From positions 620,001 through 684,000 of the forward strand of contig NZ_BAAAXV010000005.1 of NCBI RefSeq assembly GCF_039535785.1: a stretch of DNA of 64,000 nt, given 5' to 3'. Both the position numbers and the translations under genes were made by a program. This stretch comes from Nonomuraea helvata. Its GTDB lineage: Bacteria > Actinomycetota > Actinomycetes > Streptosporangiales > Streptosporangiaceae. The notes under the pieces were generated by a model. That model was not told the origin of the DNA, ran no database searches, and saw nothing but the letters and a program-made list of their open reading frames with translations. Positions 34,414 through 43,144 of this stretch are shown here, piece after piece. Within the stretch, counting starts at the first letter, position 1, and every line of letters begins with the position of its first letter.

Positions 34414-35796
34414 GTGAGCGCCACCCGTCTGCTGGTCATTGGAGCCGATGCAGCAGGGATGAGTGCGGCGCACCAGGCGATCCGGGCGGCCGGGACCAAG
34501 CTGGCTGTGACCGCGCTGGAGGCGACCGGCGATACGTCGTACTCCGCCTGTGGCATCCCCTACTGGGTCGCCGGAGACGTGTCCAGTGGCAACGCCCTGG
34601 TGGCCCGCACCGCCGAGGAGCACCGGGCAGCCGGGATCGACCTGCGGCTCGGCGCCACCGCGACCGGGATCGACCGACAGGCACGCACCGTCACCTACCA
34701 GGATGCCGACGGTGAGCAGGTGTTGGGCTACGACGAGCTGGTGATCGCGACCGGTGCGTCGGCCGTGGTGCCGGACTGGGCCGTCCACCCCGGCACAGGG
34801 CAACGGTATGCCGGCGTCGCGCCGGTCAAAACGCTCACCGACGGCGCTGTCTGGTTGGACCTGCTCGAGAAACTGCCCAAGGGCAGTGGCCGGGTGGTTG
34901 TCGCCGGCGGCGGCTACATCGGCGTCGAGATGGCCGAGGCCGCCAGGAGGCGTGGCCACGAGGTCACCGTGATCACCCGGACCCGGGTGATGAGTTCCTT
35001 GGACCCCGACCTGTCCGCTCGCATCGAGAAGGGGATGCACGAGGCGGGAGTCCGGGTCGTGGTCGGCTCACCGGTCGTGCGGCTGGACGTGGCGGACGGA
35101 CGAGTGCGTGGCGTGTACACCGCAGAAGGCGAGCACCATCCGGCGGACCTGGTCGTGCTGGCGCTGGGGATCACACCGAACACCGGTTACCTTGACCTCG
35201 ACAAGTTGCCGAGCGGCCCAAATGGCGGTTTGCGACCCGAGCCGGACGGGAGCCTGGCCGACGGGATCTGGGCCGCCGGTGATTGCTGCGAGACCCGGCA
35301 TCGGCTCACCGGCACGTGGACCTACATGCCGCTCGGCACCCATGCCAACAAACAGGGCCGGATCGTCGGCACCAACCTCGTCACACCAGGCGCGCTGCGG
35401 TTCGGCGGCGTGCTGGGCACTGCGATCACCCGATTCGCTGAGGGCACGACCTACTTGGAGATCGCCCGCACCGGTCTGAATGAGCGTGAGGCAGCCGTCG
35501 CCGGCATCGAGGTGACGTCCCTGGTCACCGAAGGCCGCACGGCCAGCGGCTACATGAGCGAGGCCGACCCGGTCGCGGTGAAGTTGCTGGCAGCGCCGTC
35601 GGATCATCGGCTGATGGGCGCGCAGATCGTTGGCGGGCGTGGCGCGGGCAAACGTATCGACACCGTTGCCACCGCGTTGTGGCACGGCGCGACCGTTGAG
35701 GACTTAGCCTGGTCTGACTTGTCCTACGCGCCGCCGTTCGCCACCGCGTGGGACATCGTACAGGTCGCGGCCCGGCGGCTGGCCGACCAACTGTAA
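34414..35796 (+). CDS. CoA-disulfide-reductase-like FAD/NAD(P) oxidoreductase
   Basis: This 460-residue pyridine-nucleotide-disulfide oxidoreductase (start GTG 34414) has an FAD motif LLVIGADAAGMSAAHQA. The single redox cysteine is in SYSACGIPYWVAG, typical of CoA-disulfide reductases and NADH oxidases. The NAD(P) motif is VVVAGGGYIGVEMAEAA, the second FAD motif is GIWAAGDCCE, and the C-terminal tyrosine motif is LSYAPPFATAWD. No rhodanese domain is fused. It would reduce CoA disulfide, oxygen or persulfide-type substrates and maintain thiol balance. It lies 96 bases downstream of the monooxygenase, possibly co-transcribed. Confidence 0.85.
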   Translation: MSATRLLVIGADAAGMSAAHQAIRAAGTKLAVTALEATGDTSYSACGIPYWVAGDVSSGNALVARTAEEHRAAGIDLRLGATATGIDRQARTVTYQDADGEQVLGYDELVIATGASAVVPDWAVHPGTGQRYAGVAPVKTLTDGAVWLDLLEKLPKGSGRVVVAGGGYIGVEMAEAARRRGHEVTVITRTRVMSSLDPDLSARIEKGMHEAGVRVVVGSPVVRLDVADGRVRGVYTAEGEHHPADLVVLALGITPNTGYLDLDKLPSGPNGGLRPEPDGSLADGIWAAGDCCETRHRLTGTWTYMPLGTHANKQGRIVGTNLVTPGALRFGGVLGTAITRFAEGTTYLEIARTGLNEREAAVAGIEVTSLVTEGRTASGYMSEADPVAVKLLAAPSDHRLMGAQIVGGRGAGKRIDTVATALWHGATVEDLAWSDLSYAPPFATAWDIVQVAARRLADQL

Positions 35797-35976
35797 GCCG
35801 CTGGAGTGCAGGCTCCAGCCGTCATCCATGTCGCGCAGGAGCTGCCGCGCGCTGCGCCGGATGAGCGCGCGCCCGCCATCGCTGTGCGACCGCAGCCGAC
35901 GCCGCACGCGATCAGCGGTCCGGATGTCAGCGGCCGCACGTTGGAGCGCCCCAGTCCGGCGTCGTGGTAGAACGGC

Positions 35977-36669
35977 TCAATCGCCGCCCGGATTCGCTGG
36001 GCCGTCGCGGAGTACGCCGCGCACCGTGTCGAGCCGTACACCCGGGTCGAACTCCGTCAGCCACCAGGTCGCGCCGGCGGCGGCATACGGCAGTGGGTCG
36101 ACGTCGGAGGGCAGGCCGATGGCGATGTCGTACGAGGCCATCTCGCCATGTCGCAGTTCCGTGAGGGTGCCGACGACCTCGTCGACGGTGTATGTCTCGC
36201 CGCGATGGCGCACCGGCTCGCCGGACCAGGCGGCGGCCAGGATCGCCAAGGACTCGTCGAGCATCCGCCCCCGCTGCCGGTCGTCGAGCTGCTCACCGGT
36301 CTTGGACAGCTCGCCGCCGAACCGGTCACTTCCGAGTCCGACGCCGAGGGTGAGACGGCCGTCGCTCAGCTGATCCAGTGTCGCGGTCTCCCGCGCCACT
36401 TTGGCCGGCCGCCGGCGGGCGAGCGTCGACACCATCGGGCCGAGCCGCAGCCGCTCGGTCGCGGCCGCGATCGCCGCCAGCGCGATCCACGAGTCGGCGA
36501 CCTGCTGGACCGGCGCCCGCCAGGACAGGTGATCCCACACGAAGCAGCCGTCCCACCCGGCTTCCTCCGCTTCGGCGGCCAGGTTCGCCACCGCCCGCGG
36601 CGGTGTCGGTGAGGCGAGAAATCCCGTTGCGAGTGACCGGCACCGGATGTCTGATTGATCGGCCACCAA
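35977..36669 (-). CDS. LLM-class flavin-dependent oxidoreductase, internally shortened
   Basis: The 230-residue luciferase-like protein has a clear N-terminal half: EEAGWDGCFVWDHLSW, LRLGPMVSTLARRRPAKVAR and LTLGVGLGSDRFGGE. Family members are usually 280 or more residues. After HRGETYTVDEV the expected segment with the RPxxPVWV signature is missing, and the sequence jumps to a typical C-terminal part (AGATWWLTEFDP). I infer an in-frame deletion of roughly 50-60 residues removing part of the flavin barrel. Activity is doubtful. It is divergent from the acetyltransferase gene. Confidence 0.65.
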   Translation of the reverse strand: MVADQSDIRCRSLATGFLASPTPPRAVANLAAEAEEAGWDGCFVWDHLSWRAPVQQVADSWIALAAIAAATERLRLGPMVSTLARRRPAKVARETATLDQLSDGRLTLGVGLGSDRFGGELSKTGEQLDDRQRGRMLDESLAILAAAWSGEPVRHRGETYTVDEVVGTLTELRHGEMASYDIAIGLPSDVDPLPYAAAGATWWLTEFDPGVRLDTVRGVLRDGPANPGGD

Positions 36670-36683
36670 TCACGGGAGGGAAC

Positions 36684-37262
36684 ATGAGTATGTCGCTGCC
36701 CACGCCCTCGTTGCACACCGCTCGCCTTCGGCTGCGAGCCTTCGACGACGCGGATGCGAACGCCCTCTTCGCGCTGCACAGCAACGCCTACGTGCTGCGC
36801 TACTGGGACAGTCCACCGTGGAGCGAACGCGTGCGCGCCGCGCAGTTCATCACGGCTTGTCAACAGATGGCGCAGGAGGGCACCGGGGCGCGACTGGCCG
36901 TGGATCGCGTCTCCGACGGGGTGTTCATCGGCTGGTGCAGCCTGACGAGGTGGAATCCGGACTACCGCAGCGCGTCGCTGGGCTACTGCTTCGACGATGC
37001 AGCGTGGGGCCACGGCTACGCGACCGAGGCCGCGCGCGCTTTGCTGCGGTGGGCATTCGACACGCTGGACCTGAATCGCGTCCAGGCCGAGGCCGATACG
37101 CGCAACGTGGCATCCGCCCGCGTGCTGGAGAAGCTCGGCTTCGTGCGTGAGGGAACGTTGCGGGAAGACTGCGTCGTCAACGGCGAGGTCTCCGACTCGT
37201 GGGTATACGGGCTGATCAGGCGCGAGTGGCAGCCGTCGTCCGACCCGGTTCCCGCCCACTGA
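36684..37262 (+). CDS. GNAT-family N-acetyltransferase (RimJ/RimL type)
   Basis: This 192-residue protein starts at ATG 36684 with GGGAGGG upstream. It opens with the RimJ-like LHTARLRLRAFDDADANALF. It has the acetyl-CoA-binding stretch GYCFDDAAWGHGYATEAARAL (motif A, Q/R-x-x-G-x-G/A pattern in relaxed form), and ends with VASARVLEKLGFVREGTLRE. It is likely to acetylate a protein N-terminus or a small amine. Confidence 0.85.
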   Translation: MSMSLPTPSLHTARLRLRAFDDADANALFALHSNAYVLRYWDSPPWSERVRAAQFITACQQMAQEGTGARLAVDRVSDGVFIGWCSLTRWNPDYRSASLGYCFDDAAWGHGYATEAARALLRWAFDTLDLNRVQAEADTRNVASARVLEKLGFVREGTLREDCVVNGEVSDSWVYGLIRREWQPSSDPVPAH

Positions 37263-37404
37263 GCCCTGGTCCCTTGCGAGACGTCGCCCGGCATCCGGGT
37301 ATCGGCCACGTCCCGAATCACTGATCATCACGCCGCCGCCCCATCACCACCGGCGGCACGATACCGGCGGCCCCGTCACCTCCCGTGTCGAACAATCTAC
37401 GGGC

Positions 37405-37659
37405 ATGGATTCCGCAAGACGCGCTGTCACCACGGAAGTCTTGACCATGCCGATCTACGATTCCCGCATGGCTTTTGTTATCCCAGAGATCAAGGTCGGC
37501 CTGGCCGAACTCGGTGGCGGCCCTGACGCCTGGTGCTCAAGATGCGGCAAGCGTGCGACTCTTTACTACGTTGATCCGGCGACCGGAAGACCCACGTATG
37601 TCTGCACGGCCGACGCCGGTCCTGAGGTGGAGGCAATGCTCTTGCGCTCCGCCGACTAG
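37405..37659 (+). CDS. Small Cys-motif protein, unknown function
   Basis: The frame encodes up to 84 residues. A later ATG at 37468 (MAFVIPEIKVGLAELGGG) may be the true start, giving about 63 residues. It contains CSRCGK followed 25 residues later by a single Cys (YVCTAD), suggesting a small zinc-ribbon-like fold with an incomplete ligand set. I do not recognise the family. Confidence 0.4.
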   Translation: MDSARRAVTTEVLTMPIYDSRMAFVIPEIKVGLAELGGGPDAWCSRCGKRATLYYVDPATGRPTYVCTADAGPEVEAMLLRSAD

Positions 37660-37688
37660 ATGGATGAGTCCAAGGGGTCTGGCGCGGA

Positions 37689-38190
37689 TCAGTGGTCGCA
37701 GCGGGTGAGTGACCTCTTGATCGGTTGGCCGGTGCAGTCGTTGTGCCAAATGGCCGGGGCCAGGGCCAGGACCTTGACGAAGATCCGGACGGTGACGCCG
37801 GCTGGGGTGCGTCCCCCGTGTCGTTCGAGGTCAAGCTGGCCCTTGAAGGTCTGGTTGATCGACTCGATGGTCTGGCGCAACGGCTTGAACAGGTGCGCGC
37901 CGGCTCGTTCGGCCTCGCCGGCGTGGGTAGGGCGCAGCAGCCTCACCCCGCGCTCGGCCAATTCCCGCTCGAACGCGCGGCCGTAGAACTGCCGGTCGGC
38001 GATGAGCGTTGGGTGCGGGCGTCGGCCGTATTCGGCCCATCCGGCCAGCGCGCTGCGCCGTGCGCTCTCCACCGAGCGGCGTGCAGACGGCCACCCACAC
38101 CTCATCGCTCCACAGCGAGGTGTCGCAGGCCAGAGCCGTCGCCGGGAATGAAGCAGCCAGGCAGACGTTTCCGGGCTCGGAATCGAGCGA
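37689..38190 (-). pseudogene. Degenerate IS982-type transposase
   Basis: Minus-strand sequence encodes LWSDEVWVAVCTPLGG then SVESARRSALAGWAEYG. It then jumps to PTLIADRQFYGRAFERELAE and LRQTIESINQTFKGQLDL, ending near VLALAPAIWHND. These are recognisable pieces of actinobacterial IS982 transposases (DSTPVE...SALAGWAEYG...ADKGYxGREFE...RQTIESINxTLKGQLDLERHGGR). The central part is deleted and the frame changes near 38100. No terminal repeats were identified. Confidence 0.65.
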
Positions 38191-38344
38191 ACTGCACGTC
38201 ACTTTGGAGAACGAGCCTCGCCGCGTACCTTTTGGACACTCCGAAGCCGCGACGCGCGGCGTGAGCAGGCCATCATCGATGGCCGTGGACATGGAATGAC
38301 ATCCCACCCACGGGCGATCTCCGTGAGCGGAGATCGCGCAGAGC

Positions 38345-38450
38345 ACGCTGAACGCTCTGCGCGACCACCTGCGGGCCGGCGGGGCCGAGCATGTGCCGCG
38401 CTGGGAGGTGCTGCTGAGCATGGTGCGGCACTGCGCGGGACGCCCCGGCG
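38345..38450 (+). pseudogene. Fragment resembling an HTH regulator N-terminus
   Basis: The plus strand reads LNALRDHLRAGGAEHVPRWE and VLLSMVRHCAGRPGD. The PRWEVLLxMVRxC pattern is common after the HTH in actinobacterial Xre-type signalling proteins. Both ends are lost, and it abuts a transposase fragment. Confidence 0.3.
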
Positions 38451-38456
38451 ACAATC

Positions 38457-38530
38457 ATGCGCTGGCATCGCAACCTCGTGAGGCGTAAGTGGACCTTCAC
38501 CGACAGGAGGCGCCCGACGACCCTGCACCC
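38457..38530 (+). pseudogene. Transposase remnant (integrase type)
   Basis: Residues MRWHRNLVRRKWTFTDRRRP match the RWHRxLVRRKWTYPxRRPGRP stretch of the same transposase family as the fragments near 2.3 kb and 23.6 kb. No more of the gene is visible. Confidence 0.5.
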
Positions 38531-38895
38531 TCCAGCCGGTCAAGGCACTGGTTGTGCGGATGGCGCGGGAGAACGCGACCTGGGAGGCACCGGAGAATCC
38601 AAGGCGGGAAGCTGCACTGAAAGGATCACCGTTTCCGGTGGCGCAAACGCCGAGGAAACCCCCTGCCGTATTGACTGTCCCTCAACGTCCCTTACCCGGC
38701 GGGGGCGACCGTGACGCGACCATGACCTGACACGGATGAGCCGCGAACACGTCAAGTCGATAGTGGACGGGTCATGGAGCGTTCCGCATCGGAAGGCGGT
38801 GTGCCTTATGCCCAGCTGAATCAGGTCCCAATAGCTTGAGGCTCAGGTTCTGCGCGATCCAGGTTGCGCAAAACACGAATTCCGGAGGTCACTAC
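38531..38895. other. Leader region of the biosynthetic cluster
   Basis: There is no gene in these 365 bases. They presumably hold the promoter of the AraC-type regulator, with CCGGAGG just upstream of its ATG at 38896. I saw no convincing operator. Confidence 0.4.
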
Positions 38896-39882
38896 ATGAC
38901 TTTGCCGTCTTCGCACAGCGCCCCGCCCACCGTCCTCGTCGTCAGTGACGTTCCCGCGGAATTACCCGGACTCGCCTCCGTGCTCCCGGCCTTGCGCGAC
39001 GTGATCGGCAAGGCGACCGGGCGGCCCGCGTGCTGGCTCTGGATCGGACGGCCCCGCCGTGGCGCGGCGGCCGATGACACGCTGAGGACCTGGGCGCGCC
39101 GCGCCCACGGGCTGGTTCTCCTGGCCGGTGTCCGCAACGAATCCTGCTCAGTAGAGGTCCAGCTCGCCCTGGACCGGCTCGCGGGCGGCGCCCTGCGCCG
39201 GAAGCCGGTCGGCATCGTGTCGGTCGGCGTCGGGCAGAGCAGCCACGCGGTGGACCACCTCCGCGTCGTGCTGGCCGCGCTGGGGGCGGTGGCCATTCCG
39301 AAGGCCCTGCACCTGCCGGTTCATGAGCAGCCGCCGCCCGGCCTGGGACAGCCGCGCGACGGTGCCCGGGCGTTCGTCGACGAACTGCTGTGGTTCGCCG
39401 CGCGGCTGCGGGAGGACGTCCCGCTCACGACCGCCCACCCGCCGAAACGCCACGACCACGCCGCCGCCGTGCACGTGGCGGCCGCCGTTTCGTACATCAC
39501 CGAGAACTTCGCCGACAACGACCTGACCCTCGAGTCCGCGGCCCACGTCGCGCACATGAGCAGGTACCACTTCTCGCGAACCTTCAAGAAGCACACCGGA
39601 CGCCGGTTCATCGACTTCGTCACCGAACTGCGCATGCAGCGCGCCCAAACGCTTCTGCTGAAAACGGATCTGCCATTGTCCGACATCTGCGTACAGGTCG
39701 GCTACCGCGATCTCAGCCATTTCCAGCGGACCTTCAAGGCGGCCTTCGCCGTGACACCGTCCGTCTACCGGTCGGCGGCCCTCGCTGGGCTCACCTCAGC
39801 GGGCACCGCCCAGGCCGGCGGGCCCGACGCCTCGTCGTCCGAGCCCGTACTGGTCTCCTCGTCTGCCGGGAACCGGCTGTGA
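38896..39882 (+). CDS. AraC-family regulator with flavodoxin/FMN-reductase-like N-terminus
   Basis: In this 328-residue protein (start ATG 38896 after CCGGAGG), residues about 10-150 resemble an NADPH-dependent FMN reductase/flavodoxin fold. It is degenerate but shows the order of strands TVLVVSD, AHGLVLLAGV and KPVGIVSVGVG, and VLAALGAVAIP at the end. Residues about 205-305 form an AraC double HTH (SYITENFADNDLTLESAAHV, RYHFSRTFKKHTGRRF, ICVQVGYRDLSHFQRTFK). It is the first gene before the cluster, and its stop overlaps the next start. It probably controls the cluster, perhaps sensing flavin, quinone or redox state. Confidence 0.78.
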   Translation: MTLPSSHSAPPTVLVVSDVPAELPGLASVLPALRDVIGKATGRPACWLWIGRPRRGAAADDTLRTWARRAHGLVLLAGVRNESCSVEVQLALDRLAGGALRRKPVGIVSVGVGQSSHAVDHLRVVLAALGAVAIPKALHLPVHEQPPPGLGQPRDGARAFVDELLWFAARLREDVPLTTAHPPKRHDHAAAVHVAAAVSYITENFADNDLTLESAAHVAHMSRYHFSRTFKKHTGRRFIDFVTELRMQRAQTLLLKTDLPLSDICVQVGYRDLSHFQRTFKAAFAVTPSVYRSAALAGLTSAGTAQAGGPDASSSEPVLVSSSAGNRL

Positions 39883-41870
39883 CCAGGCTCGTGCCGCACT
39901 ACCTGTGCGACCGATGGCATACGCCCACGGACCTCGGGACACCGCGGCGGCACGCGGTGTCAGGGGAGGAGGTCTACCGGGTCACCGCGGTCGGCGTCGA
40001 CGCGGGCCCCGCCGTGGCACACGCCCGTACGGTCGGCATCCCCGCCCTGCGCGGCCTCGGCTTCGCGGAGCGCGCCCGGGTCGCCAGGCTGCTGGCGCGT
40101 CATCTGGCCCGGTACCAGGCGGAGTTCGTCGCTCTGGCCGGGCACCTGGGCGGCTCGCCCGCCGATGCCGAACAGGACGTCCGGGCGGGGCTGGACGCAT
40201 TGCTCGGTCACGCCGACGCCGTGACCCGCCACTTCGCGGGCGAGACGACCAGCGACGGGAACCTGCTCGTCGAGCCCGTCACCCATCTGCCGCCCATGGC
40301 CCACCTGTCCGCCGCCCCGCCCGGAATCGCCGTTCACGTCAGCGGCTTCGCCGACCCCGTGAGCACGATGCTCGACGGCTTCGCGGGCGCGTTCGTGCTC
40401 GGCGCGCCGAGCATCGTCCGGCCGTCGCGCCGTACCGCGGAGCTGACGGCCCACCTGGTACGGCGCGTCAGCGAATGCGACGCCGTCCCGCCGGGCTGCC
40501 TGCAACTGGTGACCGGTCCCGCCGACCTGACCGGCCATCTCGGCCCGCACGACCAGCTCCGGTTCAACGGCACCGCCGCCACGGCCGGGCGGTTGCGCAC
40601 CCTGCTCGCGCGGCGGCCGATGCCGCCCCGCGCGGAGTTCACCGCCGGGATTCTCGACTGCGCCGTCCTAGGCATGGACGCGGCGGACCACGGCCGGGCG
40701 CTCGACCTGTACGTGGAACGTCTCGTGGCCGGCATGTCCGCGCACAACGGCCAGACCCGCCGGGCGGTACGCCGTGCCTTCGTTCCCGAGACCCTGATGG
40801 ACGCCGTCAGCCAGGCCGCGTCGTCGGCCCTGGGCGAACTCCGGTTCACGGACCGGGAGTGCGGAGACCCGGCCCTGGGCCCGCTGGTGGACGCCGCGCA
40901 CCGGCGCCGCCTGTTGTCCGCGCTCGCACGGTTGCGCCGAGCGGCCCGTACGGTGTGCGGCACGCCCGAGGCTGTGGCGTTCGCGGCGAAGGAGTACGGG
41001 CCCGGGGCATACCTGCCGCCGGTCCTCCTCGCCGCCGACGACGCACAGGCCCAGGACCTGCACCGGGTCGAGGCGTTCGGTCCCGTCGTGGCACTCGTCC
41101 CGTACCGCGACGCCGGCGAGATCGCCCGCGCGCTGGCCCTCGGCGCCGGCGGCCTCCGAAGCTGGATCGTCACAGCGGACCCCGGCCAGGCCCGCGACCT
41201 CGCCCGCGCCCTGGCTCCGACCCACGAACGCCTGCACCTCATCGACCCCGAGACCTCACCCGCCACGGACGCGGCACTCGCGCCCGGCAAGGGGCAGCAC
41301 CCCGGCCGCCTGCGTACCCGCCTCACCGCGACCACCGTCGGCGGCACCCCGGCCCACCTGACCGCCGCCACCGACCGCTGGACGCCAGGAAGCCCGCCGA
41401 ACACACCCGGTACGAGCCCGCTCCGCCTGCACCTGCGCGACCTGCGCCTCGGCGACACCGCCACGGCCGGGCCCCGCATCGTGACCCGTGAGGACATCGC
41501 CGCCTTCGCCGAACTGACCGGCGACCACTACTACCTGCACACCGACGAGGCCGCCGCCGCCGATCACCCGATCTTCCGCGGCATCATCGCCCACGGCCAC
41601 CTGGTCGCCGCGCTCGCGACCGGGATGCTCGTCCCGCCCGAACCCGGGCCCGTGCTCGCCAACCTCGGTCTTGACAACCTCCGCTTCCTCGCCCCCGTCC
41701 GCCCCGGCACCCCGCTCACCGTCACCATGACAGCCGTCCGCATCACCCCGCGCCCCGGCACCGGGCGCGGCGAGGTCCGCTGGCACGCGGTCGTCACCGG
41801 CGCCGGAGACCGGCCCGTCGCCCGCTTCGACCTCACCACCCTGACCGCCGACCGGCCCACCACCGACTAA
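39879..41870 (+). CDS. ALDH-MaoC fusion (PaaZ-like) with apparently inactive ALDH domain
   Basis: This 663-residue fusion has an aldehyde-dehydrogenase fold (about 1-510) and a MaoC hot-dog hydratase (about 525-655). The MaoC part keeps the catalytic D-x4-H in LTGDHYYLHTDE and the FRGIIAHGHL turn. In the ALDH part, the positions of the PaaZ catalytic Cys (GQKCTAIRR) and Glu (MEADSLN) read GQTRRAVRR and FTAGILD, so both seem lost. The start is GTG 39879, overlapping the regulator stop. In PaaZ the MaoC part hydrolyses or hydrates ring-derived CoA thioesters. Here it may serve as the dehydratase of the polyketide system, or make a PaaZ-type shunt product. No other dehydratase is in the cluster. 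Confidence 0.75.
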   Translation: MTRLVPHYLCDRWHTPTDLGTPRRHAVSGEEVYRVTAVGVDAGPAVAHARTVGIPALRGLGFAERARVARLLARHLARYQAEFVALAGHLGGSPADAEQDVRAGLDALLGHADAVTRHFAGETTSDGNLLVEPVTHLPPMAHLSAAPPGIAVHVSGFADPVSTMLDGFAGAFVLGAPSIVRPSRRTAELTAHLVRRVSECDAVPPGCLQLVTGPADLTGHLGPHDQLRFNGTAATAGRLRTLLARRPMPPRAEFTAGILDCAVLGMDAADHGRALDLYVERLVAGMSAHNGQTRRAVRRAFVPETLMDAVSQAASSALGELRFTDRECGDPALGPLVDAAHRRRLLSALARLRRAARTVCGTPEAVAFAAKEYGPGAYLPPVLLAADDAQAQDLHRVEAFGPVVALVPYRDAGEIARALALGAGGLRSWIVTADPGQARDLARALAPTHERLHLIDPETSPATDAALAPGKGQHPGRLRTRLTATTVGGTPAHLTAATDRWTPGSPPNTPGTSPLRLHLRDLRLGDTATAGPRIVTREDIAAFAELTGDHYYLHTDEAAAADHPIFRGIIAHGHLVAALATGMLVPPEPGPVLANLGLDNLRFLAPVRPGTPLTVTMTAVRITPRPGTGRGEVRWHAVVTGAGDRPVARFDLTTLTADRPTTD

Positions 41871-41879
41871 GGACCCACC

Positions 41880-42929
41880 ATGCGCGCCGCGATCATTCAC
41901 GGTCCCTACGACGTCCGCGTCGAGAACGTCCCCGACACCCGCCTCAGCGAACCCGGCGACGCCGTCGTCCAGGTCCTGCGCTCCTGCGTGTGCGGCACCG
42001 ACCTGTGGGCTTACCGCGGCGAATCGCCGCGCCGGCCCGGCCAGCGCCTCGGCCACGAGTTCCTCGGCACCGTGACCGACACCGGGCCCGACGTGACCGC
42101 GATCCGCCCCGGCGACCTCGTCCTCGCCCCGTTCGCCTGGTCCGACGGCCGCTGCGCCCCGTGCGCCGACGGCCTGCCCACCTCATGTGTGAACGGCGGC
42201 ATCTGGGGGGCGGTAGGCGCCGACGGCGCCCAGGGCGAGGCCGTGCGGGTTCCCTACGCGGACGCCACCCTGGTCCGCCTCCCGTCCCACGCCGCCTCCG
42301 ACGACCGGCTCCTCAACGCCCTGCTCGCGCTCTCCGACGTCATGGGCACCGGCTACCACGGCGCGGTGTCCGCCGACGTCCGCCCCGGCGCGGCCGTCGC
42401 CGTCATCGGTGACGGCGCCGTCGGCCTGTGCGCCGTCCTCGCCGCCCGCATGCTCGGCGCCGAGCAGATCATCGCACTCGGCCATCATCCCGCCCGCCTC
42501 GACCTGGCCCGCTCCTTCGGCGCCACCGCCGTCGTCACCCGGCGCGGCGAGGCCGCCGTCGCCGCCGTCCGCGAACTCACCGACGGCCACGGTACGCACG
42601 CGACGATCGAAGCCGTCGGCACCCGCGAGTCCATGCGTACCGCCCTGGGCGTCACCCGCCCCGGCGGCGCCATCGGATGGGTCGGCGCCCCCCACGGCAA
42701 CACCGACGCCCTCGATCCGATGACGCTCTTCCTCCACAACATCAGCCTCCGCGGCGGCCTGGCCCCCACCCGCCGCTACATCGACGACCTCCTCCCTCAT
42801 GTGCTCGACGGCACCCTCGATCCCTCGCCCGTCTTCGACACCAGCCTCTCGCTGGAGTCGGTCCCCGCCGCCTACCAGGCGATGGACGCCAGGACGGCGC
42901 TCAAGCCGTTGATCACACCCGGCGGCTGA
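41880..42929 (+). CDS. Zinc-dependent alcohol dehydrogenase (MDR superfamily)
   Basis: This 349-residue enzyme has the catalytic zinc ligands in SCVCGTDLW and LGHEFLG. The structural-zinc loop appears reduced (RCAPCADGLPTSC). The Rossmann motif is VAVIGDGAVGLCAV (about residue 175). The start is ATG 41880, 10 bases after the fusion gene. In a cluster ending with a thioester reductase, a natural role is reducing the released aldehyde to an alcohol or oxidising a starter alcohol. Confidence 0.88.
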   Translation: MRAAIIHGPYDVRVENVPDTRLSEPGDAVVQVLRSCVCGTDLWAYRGESPRRPGQRLGHEFLGTVTDTGPDVTAIRPGDLVLAPFAWSDGRCAPCADGLPTSCVNGGIWGAVGADGAQGEAVRVPYADATLVRLPSHAASDDRLLNALLALSDVMGTGYHGAVSADVRPGAAVAVIGDGAVGLCAVLAARMLGAEQIIALGHHPARLDLARSFGATAVVTRRGEAAVAAVRELTDGHGTHATIEAVGTRESMRTALGVTRPGGAIGWVGAPHGNTDALDPMTLFLHNISLRGGLAPTRRYIDDLLPHVLDGTLDPSPVFDTSLSLESVPAAYQAMDARTALKPLITPGG

Positions 42930-43144
42930 CCAGTCGCGGGTTCCCCTGCGGCAGAAATTGCGCGGGACAATCTCCGCGCTCGGTCGAGATCTGGTGGATG
43001 TTGCTCGACACGCCGGGCGGGGCCCGCAATCGGTTGCCCGGAAGCGAAATCGCAGGTGAACTTGACTCGTTTCCGCAACGACCGCGGCACCGGAGAGAGG
43101 GTGCGCGCGGCGGCGCGTTCCCTCCCGTGAAAGCCGGTGGTCCC

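Noticed and set aside
37689..38454. IS982-type element considered as an intact mobile element
   Set aside because: The transposase is missing its central part, changes frame and has no visible terminal repeats, so it is listed only as a pseudogene.
39879..41870. Calling the region a phenylacetate catabolic locus because of the PaaZ-like fusion
   Set aside because: No PaaABCDE, PaaG, PaaJ or PaaK-type context is present. The ALDH catalytic residues appear lost, and all neighbours are biosynthetic.
42428..43144. In-frame upstream extension of the ligase-ACP gene across the alcohol dehydrogenase
   Set aside because: It runs antiparallel in composition to a clearly coding frame (Arg/Pro/His-rich), and the protein-like sequence begins only at 43145.
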